Assembly: GCF_000423065.1 (NCBI RefSeq)
Contig: NZ_AUHG01000010.1
Coordinates: forward strand, 806,001 to 870,000
DNA: 64,000 nt
DNA from: Christiangramia echinicola DSM 19838
GTDB taxonomy: Bacteria > Bacteroidota > Bacteroidia > Flavobacteriales > Flavobacteriaceae
Direction of reading: 5' to 3'
Shown here in pieces: positions 1 to 9,157 of the stretch; position 1 is the stretch's first letter; every line of letters begins with the position of its first letter. Position numbers and translations under genes: made by a program. The notes beneath the pieces were generated by a model, which was not told the origin of the DNA, ran no database searches, and worked only from the letters and a program-made list of their open reading frames with translations.

Positions 1-1864
1 CAAGTGAAATTATAAGGTTTCTTACCAGGTAATTTGTCCCCTTCTGAAATAGCAATGCTTTACCGGTAAGTGATACATTATATCTGTCTTCCGGGAAGAT
101 CTTTTTTATCTGAGGAAGAAGATCATTTTCTATCTCTTCCATTTTCTCCGTTCCAACATCCTTCATAAAGGTGGTTATACGGGCAAATTGACCTGTAGAA
201 TCTACATAAGACTGCATTAATCCATCACTAGATGATAGACTTTTTGCATATGGCATAATGAAGTTTCGCTCCTGTGAAGATGGAAGTTGATAATACTTGG
301 GGTTTCCGTTATAATATGCCTGTTTCGAATATTTTGCCAGCCGGTTTACCGAAAGTGGTTTGGATAATTCAGGAATATCCTGGATAAATTGTTCGAGTTC
401 ATCCATCCTTTTTAAGGTGGAAAGTTTCATCACACCTTGAGGCCTTTTAGTATCAATAAGTATCTCCAACGGCATCACCCCGTCAAACTCACTTTCGAAG
501 AATTTCACATCCTTGAAGAAAGTAGTATTCTTAGGCATATCTTCCAGAATGCTTCCTGAAATTTTAATAGTGTAGATGCCAATTATACTTGCTATTAACA
601 GGACAATAGAGGAAATATAGATAGCGATCCTATGATTTCTAACCATATTTTCTGTCCAATTCGTAAAACCACCTATCCAGCGTTTTGTAAGATGTTTTAA
701 ATGCCTGTCCTTTGGAGGTCTTAGGTAACTATAGATCACCGGGATAATCAATAGACTTAGAATGAAAATGGCGATTATATTGATGGAAGCTACAACTCCA
801 AATTCTCTTAGTAGCTGACTATCTGTTAGTATAAAAGTGGCAAAACCTGAAGCTGTTGTTAGGTTGGTCATTAAAGTTGCATTACCAACCTTGGTGATCA
901 CCCTTTGTAAAGATTTCGCCTGGTTACCATGTTTCTGGATCTCTTGTTGATATTTATTGATCAGGAAAATACAGTTCGGGATTCCAATTACAATAATAAG
1001 TGGGGGAATCAAAGCAGTTAAGATCGTGATCTCATAATGCAACAAGCCTATAACTCCAAAAGCCCACATTACTCCAATACATACCGTGAACATAGAAATT
1101 AGAGTGGCTCTGATAGATCTAAAAAAGAAAAAGAAGATAATTGAGGTAACGATCAAGGCAGCTAATATGAATAAACCTATTTCGTCAACGATATTTTGGG
1201 CGTTCAGGGTTCGTATATACGGCATGCCCGAAACCCGAACATCTATACCGTGATCTTCTTCAAATTCTTCTATTAAAGGATCTAGTTCTTCCAGCACAAA
1301 GATCTTTCTGGCCTTAGTGTTCACCAGGTCTTTATTGAGATATATTGCAGATTGGATAGTGTTGGAATGAGAACTATAAACAAGATTCTCGTAGAAAGGC
1401 AATTCTGTGAAAAGCTTGTTTTCGAATTCTTTTAATTGAGTGCTGTCTGGATCTTTGCTTTCCAGAACAGGTACCATTTCAAATCTTTGAGGATCCTCAA
1501 ATTTTTTGAGTTCCTTCAGGCTTGCAGGCGATATAATGTGATCTACTTCTGGATAGGAAGTAATTTTTTTAGTAAGCTCGTTCCATGCCTTAAACTTTTC
1601 CGGAGTGAAAAGTGCTGAGTCCTGTACGCCTAATAATATAAGGTTTCCTTCCTCCCCAAATTTATCCAGAAAATCATTATAGCTAACATTCACCGGATGA
1701 TCATCGGGCATTAGGTTCGCTTCGGTATACGAAAAACGCATATTCTTCCACTGCGTGGAAAGCAGGAAAGTAGCGATCGCGATCAAGACAATGATTATGA
1801 TCCTGTTTCTAAGTATAAGGCGGGCTATGGAATTCCAAAATCCAAAGCTGAATATCTTATGCAT
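1..1864 (-). CDS. MMPL/RND-family transporter, partial (C-terminus outside window)
   Basis: I translated this reading frame from an ATG at 1864; it stays open to the window edge, giving about 621 residues. The order is one membrane segment near residue 20, a large periplasmic loop, a bundle of five or six membrane segments (about residues 220-390), another segment near 415 and a second periplasmic loop. This is the two-loop plan of RND exporters of the MMPL/hopanoid-transporter type. The usual length is about 750-800 residues, so the last membrane bundle is missing. The family moves lipids or hydrophobic compounds across the inner membrane; the cargo cannot be told from the sequence. The gene lies upstream of nothing else visible, and the next gene (DUF5686) is transcribed towards it with a 75-base gap, so the two may share a transcript. 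Confidence 0.8.
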   Translation of the reverse strand, partial: MHKIFSFGFWNSIARLILRNRIIIIVLIAIATFLLSTQWKNMRFSYTEANLMPDDHPVNVSYNDFLDKFGEEGNLILLGVQDSALFTPEKFKAWNELTKKITSYPEVDHIISPASLKELKKFEDPQRFEMVPVLESKDPDSTQLKEFENKLFTELPFYENLVYSSHSNTIQSAIYLNKDLVNTKARKIFVLEELDPLIEEFEEDHGIDVRVSGMPYIRTLNAQNIVDEIGLFILAALIVTSIIFFFFFRSIRATLISMFTVCIGVMWAFGVIGLLHYEITILTALIPPLIIVIGIPNCIFLINKYQQEIQKHGNQAKSLQRVITKVGNATLMTNLTTASGFATFILTDSQLLREFGVVASINIIAIFILSLLIIPVIYSYLRPPKDRHLKHLTKRWIGGFTNWTENMVRNHRIAIYISSIVLLIASIIGIYTIKISGSILEDMPKNTTFFKDVKFFESEFDGVMPLEILIDTKRPQGVMKLSTLKRMDELEQFIQDIPELSKPLSVNRLAKYSKQAYYNGNPKYYQLPSSQERNFIMPYAKSLSSSDGLMQSYVDSTGQFARITTFMKDVGTEKMEEIENDLLPQIKKIFPEDRYNVSLTGKALLFQKGTNYLVRNLIISL

Positions 1865-1939
1865 GGCTTTGCTTTAGCGGCGCAAAGTTAGAAAAAGCAA
1901 GTTTAATTAGTTCGCATTAACCGATTAATCTTCCGATTA

Positions 1940-4396
1940 TTAAAGCTGAAGTTGTAAAGTGAATTTAAAAGCAAAATTATCCTTGAATCCAGCCAGGTGA
2001 TATGCTCCATATCTATAGGCGGTTCCTAGTCCAAAACCTGCAAAGATCTTATTTAATTCTAATCCAGCTTCAGAATACCCATGATTTAAGGTATTGAACG
2101 ATATGTTTTGGTGTTTACTCTGATTATCAAAATCACCAATAGCATATCTGGAAATAAAAACCAGTTCCGGTTGAAAGCTATCCGAGATCAAAAAGGGTCT
2201 TAATTGATGTCTTATATGCAGACTGGCCTGCCTTTCACTAAAAAACTCGTTGAAGAACATAGTCTCGAAACTGTTTCTCCCAGCAACTGAGAATCTTCTT
2301 AAAACACCTTCTCTCGTCGGGTTATTAGGATTAGCATGAAAAGCGTGGGTAAGCGGAAGGTCTCCTATTCCTATATTTCCTTCCAGAATAAATTCTGTCC
2401 TGGACCTGTCTAATCGGTTAATTTCATGTTCGGCCTTTAATCCTATTCTGGTAAAATTGAAATCACCTCCCAGCGTTGAAAAAGATTGTTCAATTTGCCC
2501 TGTGAATTGCGGGAAATTCTTTTCGAGTAGAATATTACTTTCGGGAGTATTTAAAAATCTTGAAAATGGTCTCCATAGAAATGAAATAGTGAGCGAGGCA
2601 AGATCGTAATCTTCGTATTCGGTCCCTGCATTAAGAAAACTATATTCTTTAATTTGCCAGATCTCTTCCCGGGCGAGTTGTAATTCGGTCTCCAGTTTGG
2701 GAGTGATCCTGTGCTCAAGACTGGTAGCGTATTTTTTATAATTATAGAAAAAATTGATGTTCACAAACCTGGGTTCGAGTATAGAAAACGTATTCTGACC
2801 TTTTAAGTAATGGAAAGATGCTGTTTCCTGAATATCTCTCGAAAATGTAAAATTCAGGTTTGTCCCATTTTTCTTATTCAAATATATTTGGGTGCCAATA
2901 CCGTATTTAAGAACTTCATCTTTAAATCCATAAGTGGAATATCCATTCAAATTAAAATTATCTGAAAGCCGATCATTGGTTCTTCCACCGAAACCAAGAC
3001 GAATTCCTTCATAATTATTGAACTTGAAAACCTTGCTTAGATCTACATCCCAGAATTTAATAGGGTAAGAGCCAGAAGCCATGGCTTTTTTTATTTGGAT
3101 CTTGCGTTCTACATCACCAGCCAGGATAAGGCTGTCAACCTTTCTTTTTGTGGCTTCATCTCTTTGACTGTAATCTATCTTTCTATTACTTTGCCAGAAT
3201 TCAGAGTCTTTGGTAGTGACATTCTCATCAACATCAATCTCGGCTCCTGGATTTTCAATTTTTCCATTATAATCAAGATCTGTATCGTAGATCTGTGTTA
3301 CCGAATTCAGGTAAAGATTCCTGGAAATTTCTTCTGTTCCAAAAATTGTATTTAAGACACCTTTCTTTTGCTGAACAGCGCCCACCTTAATGGTTCCGCC
3401 AAATACGGCAATTTCTTTACCTCCAGAACCCGGTCTTATTTTAGTAGTTTGTTGGGAAGGAAACCAAAGACCTTTGTCGGGATAGTATTCATAATTATGA
3501 TCTACCTCTAATTTTATAGCTCCAAGCAATTGAGCCTTTGCCTTCTGGATCGCAAGGCTGGTTGTGTCTAGGTATAATATACCCTCAAGGCCTGCTACAA
3601 CCCTTTCGCGCTTTGGTTTGAAATAAACCATAAATGCTGGTCTTTCAGTTGCCGTGGTATCAAGGATCTTATACTCGTAATTTTTTAAGGCATTATTGGC
3701 TAATGGGCCGGCATATTCGGTTTTGTAAAGCTTGTAATTGCGTTTATAGAGAGATAATGGATGCAATTGCATTGCCAGGACATTATATACCGGTTCTTTG
3801 AAGCCGGCAGTTTGTAGGCCCAGAACCTGTTCTTTTCTGCCTTTTCTCTTAGTGTAATAATGTTCTGATACTTTTTCTGAAAGGTAGGCCCTGCCTTCAT
3901 TGATAATGGTTTGCATTGCGGCAGAGGTTGAATCTGCAGTCATTTCAATATTGCCGAACTCATTATCTATGATGAATTTTGAATAGGACCTATATTTAAA
4001 GCCATTCAGAACTTTTTCGGGATCGTTCTGCTCACGATTTTTTATTGCTTTTTCTATTAAAACTACTGCAGGATCCCTGCCATCAGATATAAGAACAGTC
4101 TCCAATTGTTCATACACAGGGGTCATTCCTACTTGTAAATACCTGGTGTCTTTACTTACCTGAATATTCAAAGTCTTAAAACCAACATAAGAAACCTTAA
4201 TACTATCAACCTCATTTTTTAGCCTGAGTTCAAAACTGCCGTCAATATTAGTTAGGATCTGCGCACCATTTTCAGTTTGAATTTCGGCATAAGCCAAAGG
4301 TTCTTTAGTGTTTCGGTTAATAACCCTACCTGGAATTGTTTGAGCGAATAGACCACAACCTAATATTAAAAAAAAAGTTAGTAGGGTATATCGCAT
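1940..4396 (-). CDS. DUF5686 outer-membrane protein with carboxypeptidase-regulatory-like domain
   Basis: The 818-residue protein starts with a signal peptide ending near FAQ at residue 19. A carboxypeptidase-D-regulatory-like domain follows (about 20-110; typical GRVINRNTKEPLAYAEI opening). The remainder matches the DUF5686 plan: a mixed middle part and a C-terminal half rich in alternating aromatic and polar residues that ends in FKFTLQLQL, as expected for an outer-membrane beta barrel. The family is widespread in Bacteroidota and its function is not established; I assign none. The gene lies after the frr terminator and before the MMPL transporter on the same strand. Confidence 0.8.
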   Translation of the reverse strand: MRYTLLTFFLILGCGLFAQTIPGRVINRNTKEPLAYAEIQTENGAQILTNIDGSFELRLKNEVDSIKVSYVGFKTLNIQVSKDTRYLQVGMTPVYEQLETVLISDGRDPAVVLIEKAIKNREQNDPEKVLNGFKYRSYSKFIIDNEFGNIEMTADSTSAAMQTIINEGRAYLSEKVSEHYYTKRKGRKEQVLGLQTAGFKEPVYNVLAMQLHPLSLYKRNYKLYKTEYAGPLANNALKNYEYKILDTTATERPAFMVYFKPKRERVVAGLEGILYLDTTSLAIQKAKAQLLGAIKLEVDHNYEYYPDKGLWFPSQQTTKIRPGSGGKEIAVFGGTIKVGAVQQKKGVLNTIFGTEEISRNLYLNSVTQIYDTDLDYNGKIENPGAEIDVDENVTTKDSEFWQSNRKIDYSQRDEATKRKVDSLILAGDVERKIQIKKAMASGSYPIKFWDVDLSKVFKFNNYEGIRLGFGGRTNDRLSDNFNLNGYSTYGFKDEVLKYGIGTQIYLNKKNGTNLNFTFSRDIQETASFHYLKGQNTFSILEPRFVNINFFYNYKKYATSLEHRITPKLETELQLAREEIWQIKEYSFLNAGTEYEDYDLASLTISFLWRPFSRFLNTPESNILLEKNFPQFTGQIEQSFSTLGGDFNFTRIGLKAEHEINRLDRSRTEFILEGNIGIGDLPLTHAFHANPNNPTREGVLRRFSVAGRNSFETMFFNEFFSERQASLHIRHQLRPFLISDSFQPELVFISRYAIGDFDNQSKHQNISFNTLNHGYSEAGLELNKIFAGFGLGTAYRYGAYHLAGFKDNFAFKFTLQLQL

Positions 4397-4427
4397 AAAG
4401 CTGGGGTTGACTTATCTATAAAAAGTA

Positions 4428-4474
4428 AAAAAAATGCCGGATCAAATCTGAGGTTTGTTCAGATCCAAGCCGGC
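4428..4474 (-). terminator. Rho-independent terminator of pyrH-frr
   Basis: A GCCGG/CCGGC outer stem encloses an ATCTGA/TCAGAT inner stem. Read on the minus strand it is followed by a run of T, just after frr. Confidence 0.7.
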
Positions 4475-4497
4475 AAACTTATGTTGTTTGTTGACCA

Positions 4498-5049
4498 TTA
4501 TACGGTCATGATCTCTGTTTCTTTAACAGCAAGAATCTTTTCAATTCTTTCAATGTAGGTATTGGTTAATTCCTGAACATCATCTTCAGAACTCTTTAAA
4601 AGATCTTCAGAAATATCCTGTTTCTTTAATTCCTGCATCGCCTGTTTTCTATCATTTCTTACCCCAACCTTAGCATCTTCAGCTTCGGCTTTTGCCTGTT
4701 TTGTAAGTTGCTTTCTTCTTTCCTCTGTAAGCGGCGGTACGTTAATGATCACGCTTTCACCATTATTCATAGGGTTGAAACCTAGATTAGCCATCATGAT
4801 ACCTTTTTCAATTTCGTGGATAAGGCTTTTTTCGAATGGCTGGATAGAAAGTGTTCTAGCATCTGGGGTATTCACATTTGCAACTTGCTGAAGAGGAGTC
4901 TGTGCTCCATAATATTCAACCATTACACTCCCCAGCATGTTTGGACTGGCTTTTCCGGCACGTATATTTGAAAGTTGTTTTTTAAGATGCGAAATGGCAT
5001 TTTCCATTCCTTCTTTTGCTCCTTCTAGAATAAATTCAACTTCATCCAT
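4498..5049 (-). CDS. frr: Ribosome recycling factor
   Basis: The protein has 183 residues, the usual length of the family. It shows the long N-terminal helix with the conserved LSNIRAGKASPNML stretch, the NVNTPDARTLSIQPFEKS strand region, and the PPLTEERRKQLTKQAK helix. With EF-G it splits post-termination ribosomes so that subunits can be reused; it acts in the cytoplasm. It follows pyrH after 26 bases on the same strand, the classic pyrH-frr arrangement, and a strong hairpin terminator comes next. Confidence 0.97.
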   Translation of the reverse strand: MDEVEFILEGAKEGMENAISHLKKQLSNIRAGKASPNMLGSVMVEYYGAQTPLQQVANVNTPDARTLSIQPFEKSLIHEIEKGIMMANLGFNPMNNGESVIINVPPLTEERRKQLTKQAKAEAEDAKVGVRNDRKQAMQELKKQDISEDLLKSSEDDVQELTNTYIERIEKILAVKETEIMTV

Positions 5050-5075
5050 TTTAATAGTAGTTTACAATTTCAGAT

Positions 5076-5783
5076 TTATAAGTTCACTTTTGTTCCAACA
5101 CGTTCTCCTGTTGCTACCTTTAAAAGGTTTCCCGGTTTGTTCATGTCGAACACAATTATAGGTAATTCGTTTTCCTGGCTTAATGTGAAAGCTGTAGTAT
5201 CCATAACTTTCAGGCCTTTTTTAATTACATCTTCAAATGTAATGAAATCGAATTTAGTTGCTTCTTTGTCTTTTTCAGGATCTGAAGTATAGATACCATC
5301 AACACGTGTTCCTTTGAGGATCACGTCTGCCTTGATTTCTATCGCTCTAAGAACTGCTGCAGAATCTGTGGTGAAATATGGATTACCAGTACCTCCACCA
5401 AAGATCACGACTCTTCCTTTTTCAAGATGTCTTATAGCCTTACGACGTATAAAAGGCTCTGCTACTTCATTGATCTTAATTGCTGACTGTAGCCTGGTTT
5501 GAATATCGGCATCTTCAAGGGCGCTCTGTAAAGCAAGACCGTTTATCACGGTTGCAAGCATTCCCATATGGTCACCTTGCACTCTGTCCATCCCCCGGCT
5601 TGCTCCCGCAACACCTCTAAAAATGTTTCCTCCACCAATTACTATTGCCAGTTCAACACCTTTGTCAACTACCGATTTTATTTCTGCCGCATATTCTGCC
5701 AACCTCTCGGGATCAATGCCATATTGGCGGTTTCCCATCAAAGCTTCTCCAGATAGTTTTAAAAGTATTCTTTCGTATTGCAT
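5076..5783 (-). CDS. pyrH: UMP kinase
   Basis: The protein has 235 residues and belongs to the amino-acid-kinase fold family of bacterial UMP kinases. KLSGEALMG at residues 9-17 and IGGGNIFRG at about 49-57 form phosphate-binding loops, and the [14 protein letters not shown] segment is typical. It phosphorylates UMP to UDP with ATP in pyrimidine nucleotide synthesis. It is the first gene of a two-gene unit with frr. The ATG at 5783 has a Bacteroidota -7 element 23 bases upstream. Confidence 0.97.
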   Translation of the reverse strand: MQYERILLKLSGEALMGNRQYGIDPERLAEYAAEIKSVVDKGVELAIVIGGGNIFRGVAGASRGMDRVQGDHMGMLATVINGLALQSALEDADIQTRLQSAIKINEVAEPFIRRKAIRHLEKGRVVIFGGGTGNPYFTTDSAAVLRAIEIKADVILKGTRVDGIYTSDPEKDKEATKFDFITFEDVIKKGLKVMDTTAFTLSQENELPIIVFDMNKPGNLLKVATGERVGTKVNL

Positions 5784-5805
5784 AGCTGATTTTTATTAAT
5801 CGTTG

Positions 5806-5813
5806 CAAATATA
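5806..5813 (-). promoter_or_regulatory. -7 promoter element for pyrH-frr
   Basis: The minus strand reads TATATTTG, a perfect TAnnTTTG element, 23 bases before the pyrH start. I saw no clear -33 TTTG. Confidence 0.5.
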
Positions 5814-5941
5814 GCTAATATCTGAATTTGTGAAATATAAAGCCATTATTTTGAAAAGGATTAGGATGCTTTTAATAGAAATTAACGTGTGACAGGTTGT
5901 TATTGGTTGTAGTATAAAAGTTTCTGTGGCCAGATTTTTGA

Positions 5942-5949
5942 TATATTTG
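5942..5949 (+). promoter_or_regulatory. -7 promoter element for the zinc metallopeptidase
   Basis: TATATTTG matches TAnnTTTG and lies 32 bases before the ATG at 5982. The -33 box is not clear. Confidence 0.5.
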
Positions 5950-5981
5950 ATGTTCAAAAAACAAGATAAAACTTTAAACCT

Positions 5982-6674
5982 ATGATGGGATATTATATAA
6001 TAGCAGGATTAATTTTTCTGGTAAGCATGTTCGTGAGTAACAGGCTTAAAAGTAAATTTAAGAAATACTCTAGAGTTCATTTACAGAATGGAATGAGCGG
6101 TAAGGAGATCGCTGAAAAAATGCTTAGAGATAATGGGATTAATGATGTAAAGGTAATCTCGACTCCGGGAATGCTTTCAGATCATTATAATCCTTCTAAG
6201 AAAACCGTGAATTTAAGTGAGGGCGTTTACTCACAGAGAAATGCCGCAGCCGCAGCTGTTGCTGCTCACGAATGTGGTCACGCAGTGCAACATGCTAAGG
6301 CTTATAGCTGGTTGCAAATGAGAAGTAAGCTGGTGCCGGTGGTTAGCGTTGCGTCTAAATTTTCGCAATGGGCGATCTTTGGTGGGCTTATTCTTATGAC
6401 GATGGTTGGAGTAGGAGTAGGAAAGACCGTTCTTCTTATTGGTATAATTATGTATGCTGCAGGTACCTTATTCAGCTTTATCACCTTGCCGGTAGAATAT
6501 GATGCGAGTAAAAGAGCTTTAGTGTGGTTAGAAACTGAAAATATGCTTACGAATGCAGAGCATGATGCTGCTGAAGATTCATTAAAATGGGCTGCAAGAA
6601 CATATGTTGTAGCTGCCGTTGGATCTCTTGCCACCTTGCTTTATTTTGTGAGCCTGTATATGGGAAGAGATTAA
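5982..6674 (+). CDS. YugP-type neutral zinc metallopeptidase
   Basis: This 230-residue membrane protein matches the YugP/Zn_peptidase_2 family. An N-terminal membrane segment (residues 4-20) is followed by a soluble part with the zinc motif HECGH at 96-100, then two membrane segments around 120-175 and a last one near 210-225. The two histidines and the glutamate are the expected metal ligands and catalytic base. Family members are predicted membrane proteases; the substrate is unknown. It is a single gene with its own promoter element and a strong terminator. Confidence 0.88.
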   Translation: MMGYYIIAGLIFLVSMFVSNRLKSKFKKYSRVHLQNGMSGKEIAEKMLRDNGINDVKVISTPGMLSDHYNPSKKTVNLSEGVYSQRNAAAAAVAAHECGHAVQHAKAYSWLQMRSKLVPVVSVASKFSQWAIFGGLILMTMVGVGVGKTVLLIGIIMYAAGTLFSFITLPVEYDASKRALVWLETENMLTNAEHDAAEDSLKWAARTYVVAAVGSLATLLYFVSLYMGRD

Positions 6675-6691
6675 TTCGAAGAAAGAAAAAC

Positions 6692-6725
6692 AAAAAAAAG
6701 CTGCCTGTTTAGGGCAGCTTTTTTT
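6692..6725. terminator. Bidirectional terminator
   Basis: The stem GCTGCC/GGCAGC with an A-run before it and a T-run after it separates the convergent protease and Lrp genes and can serve both. Confidence 0.85.
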
Positions 6726-6727
6726 GT

Positions 6728-7198
6728 TTAAATCTTGATCTGCCGATCTATTTGCTGATTCAGTGAGATAAAAGTTTCTGTTCTGGAAACTCCGTCTATC
6801 GCCTGAATGTTCTTATTCAATACATGCATTAGATGTTCATTATCCCGGCACAGGATCTTCAGGAATATGGACCAGTTTCCTGTGGTATAATGACATTCTA
6901 TTACTTCGGGTATTTCACTGAGTTGCTTTACAGCCTGTGGGTTGCTAACCGCTTTGTCTAGGTAGACCCCAACAAAAGCCATTGTTTTATACCCAAGAAG
7001 CCTGGCGTCCAGCATCATTTTAGAGCCTTCTATCAAGCCAGATTTCTCCAGTTTCCTCAACCGTTGATGTACTGCAGCTCCAGTTATACCTATATTTTTA
7101 GCAATTTCAAGAATAGGTTTTTTAGCATCTTTCATTAAGAAATTGAGAATGGTTTTATCAATTCCGTCCAGCTTTACATTATCATTCACTACCTTCAT
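6728..7198 (-). CDS. Lrp/AsnC-family transcriptional regulator
   Basis: The protein has 156 residues, the normal Lrp/AsnC length. A winged helix-turn-helix lies at about 12-65 (LDGIDKTILNFLMKDAK start and ITGAAVHQRLRKLEKSGLI recognition part), and a RAM/ligand-binding domain follows (VGVYLD, VIECHYTTGNWSIFLKI). Such regulators sense amino acids and oligomerise. It lies 49 bases downstream of a saccharopine-dehydrogenase-like gene on the same strand, which points to control of an amino-acid pathway, possibly lysine; this is inference. Confidence 0.92.
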   Translation of the reverse strand: MKVVNDNVKLDGIDKTILNFLMKDAKKPILEIAKNIGITGAAVHQRLRKLEKSGLIEGSKMMLDARLLGYKTMAFVGVYLDKAVSNPQAVKQLSEIPEVIECHYTTGNWSIFLKILCRDNEHLMHVLNKNIQAIDGVSRTETFISLNQQIDRQIKI

Positions 7199-7247
7199 AG
7201 ATTATTTTTTTGGTTGTAAAGCTAAAATACAAAAATGCTTGTCAATC

Positions 7248-8621
7248 TTAATTGCCAACCTCTCCAAATGGGTTATATCCAAGATATTCTGTCTCTTTCT
7301 CTTTAAATATAATACCCTGTTCTTCCAGTTTACTTAATATGGGTTCATAAACCTCTTTTCTAATAGGTAATTGCACGCCAGGAGTTTTAATTTCACCATT
7401 CAGGATCATTATGGTTGCCATTGCAACCGGTAAGCCAACAGTTTTGGCCATGGCAGTTTTAGACTGATCTTCCCCAATGCTTACCATCGTAGAATCAATT
7501 TGAAATTTATCGCCATTTAATTCATATCCAAACTTGTGGTACATCACGATCATATCTTTATCATCATGAGAAAGAGACCATTTGTCCATCAGGATCTTTT
7601 GCAATGCCTGCGCAGGAGTCGCATTTTTAATTCCTATTTTCTTATTTGGGTTAAATAAATCGAGTTCAATGAGTTTATCCCACATGATATCATCCTGATC
7701 TATTTTAAGATTGTGCCTTACCTTTAATTCTACCGAATCGCTTGGCGAATAAGGGAGGAATGAATTTATGAAATCCCGATAGCTCATTTCTTCTGTATTC
7801 TTCATTTCAAAACTATCGTCGGTCATTCCTAGTTGCACGAACATGTTCCAGGCTCGGCTAAAACCAACCTTTCTTATGGTCCCTCTATATAAGGTAAGAG
7901 CATTTTCCAGTCCGTAGATGCTTTGATACTTCAGGGAGTTCCTATTAGCATAACCTTCAAATCTTCCGTGACCTTCGATCTCTAGAAATTCGGTTCTTCT
8001 AAACAAACGGTGATAGGGAATATATTTATATTTTCCTTCCTGGATGAATTCGGCTACCCCACCCTGACCTGCTACAACCACATTTCTAGGGTTCCAGGTG
8101 AATTTATAATTCCATAGATTATTATCACTTTCAGGAGCAACAAGTCCACCGGTGAAGGATTCAAAAAGCAGCATTTTTCCGCCTTTATCTCTTATCCGGT
8201 CTATCACTTGCATGGCACTCATGTGGTCAATCCCAGGATCAACCCCGATCTCGTTCATAAAGACCAGGCCTTTCGATTTCACCTCCTCATCAAGTGCTTT
8301 CATTTCATCACTTATATAAGAGGCGGTAACCATGTTCTTTCCAAACTTCAGGCAATCCTTTGCAACTTCTATATGGAATCTCGCCGGGAGCATGGATATG
8401 ATAATATCAGCTTTTTTGATGGCAGGCTCTCTACTTTCCGCATTAAAAACATCTAGTTCAAATGCTTCACATTTCTCGTGATTATTGCATGCTTTCCTGG
8501 CATTCTCAATATCTAAATCTCCAATTCGTAAAAAGAGGTCTTCACTATCGGCCTGTTTTAGCAGGTAATTAATAAGGACAGAAGTAGATTTTCCTGCTCC
8601 AATAATTAAAATTTCTCGCAT
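7248..8621 (-). CDS. Saccharopine dehydrogenase-family protein
   Basis: The 457-residue protein opens with a Rossmann fold (ILIIGAGKSTSVLINYLL, residues 4-21) and continues with the catalytic domain typical of saccharopine dehydrogenase/reductase (NEIGVDPGIDHMSAM near 122-136, SFTGGLVAPESDNN near 154-167). The family interconverts saccharopine with lysine or glutamate plus aminoadipate semialdehyde, though related enzymes make carboxynorspermidine or homospermidine. The Lrp regulator downstream favours a lysine or general amino-acid role. The exact reaction is not decided by the sequence. Confidence 0.85.
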   Translation of the reverse strand: MREILIIGAGKSTSVLINYLLKQADSEDLFLRIGDLDIENARKACNNHEKCEAFELDVFNAESREPAIKKADIIISMLPARFHIEVAKDCLKFGKNMVTASYISDEMKALDEEVKSKGLVFMNEIGVDPGIDHMSAMQVIDRIRDKGGKMLLFESFTGGLVAPESDNNLWNYKFTWNPRNVVVAGQGGVAEFIQEGKYKYIPYHRLFRRTEFLEIEGHGRFEGYANRNSLKYQSIYGLENALTLYRGTIRKVGFSRAWNMFVQLGMTDDSFEMKNTEEMSYRDFINSFLPYSPSDSVELKVRHNLKIDQDDIMWDKLIELDLFNPNKKIGIKNATPAQALQKILMDKWSLSHDDKDMIVMYHKFGYELNGDKFQIDSTMVSIGEDQSKTAMAKTVGLPVAMATIMILNGEIKTPGVQLPIRKEVYEPILSKLEEQGIIFKEKETEYLGYNPFGEVGN

Positions 8622-8630
8622 AAATTAAGT

Positions 8631-8638
8631 TAGTTTTG
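8631..8638 (+). promoter_or_regulatory. -7 promoter element for the DUF423 gene
   Basis: TAGTTTTG fits TAnnTTTG and lies 51 bases before the ATG at 8690, in the short divergent gap. Confidence 0.45.
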
Positions 8639-8689
8639 TGTAGTTGTTGACGAATGTATTAAAACTTTGAGTTAAATAAAATTGAAAGT

Positions 8690-9079
8690 ATGAACAGAAG
8701 ATTTTTAATAGCCGGTGCGATGTTTGGATTAACAGCAGTTATTTTAGGTGCCTTTGCAGCACACGGTTTAAAAGGAGCTATTTCGGCTGAATCTTTGAAT
8801 TCCTTTGAAACTGGTGTTCGTTTTCAAATGTATCATGCCTTTCTTTTATTGATCCTGGGAGGATATGATTTTCTTTCTCATAAAAACATCAACTGGATCT
8901 TTTATTTAATTTGTTCGGGGATTTTACTCTTTTCAGGATCTATTTATTTATTGTCTACCGGAACTATCTTCAGTATAAATTTCAAACCTATAGCATTATT
9001 AACACCTCTGGGTGGAAGTCTTTTAATAATTGGCTGGATCATATTACTCCTGAATTTCATAAAGTTAAAAAAGAAATAA
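8690..9079 (+). CDS. DUF423 family membrane protein
   Basis: This 129-residue protein has four predicted membrane segments (about 5-25, 45-62, 68-87 and 98-122). The GAFAAHGLKG motif at about 21-30 and the FQMYHAFLLLILG segment are hallmarks of DUF423 (YgdD-like). The family has no firmly known function. It is a single gene, divergent from the saccharopine dehydrogenase gene and followed by pckA, which has its own promoter. Confidence 0.88.
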   Translation: MNRRFLIAGAMFGLTAVILGAFAAHGLKGAISAESLNSFETGVRFQMYHAFLLLILGGYDFLSHKNINWIFYLICSGILLFSGSIYLLSTGTIFSINFKPIALLTPLGGSLLIIGWIILLLNFIKLKKK

Positions 9080-9115
9080 ATTGATTCTGTTTTACATTTT
9101 ATCTACTTAAGATTT

Positions 9116-9123
9116 TTACTTTT
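9116..9123 (+). promoter_or_regulatory. -7 promoter element for pckA
   Basis: TACTTTTG matches TAnnTTTG and lies 34 bases before the pckA ATG. Confidence 0.55.
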
Positions 9124-9157
9124 GTACGCCTAAACAAACAACAGAATTGATTTTTTT

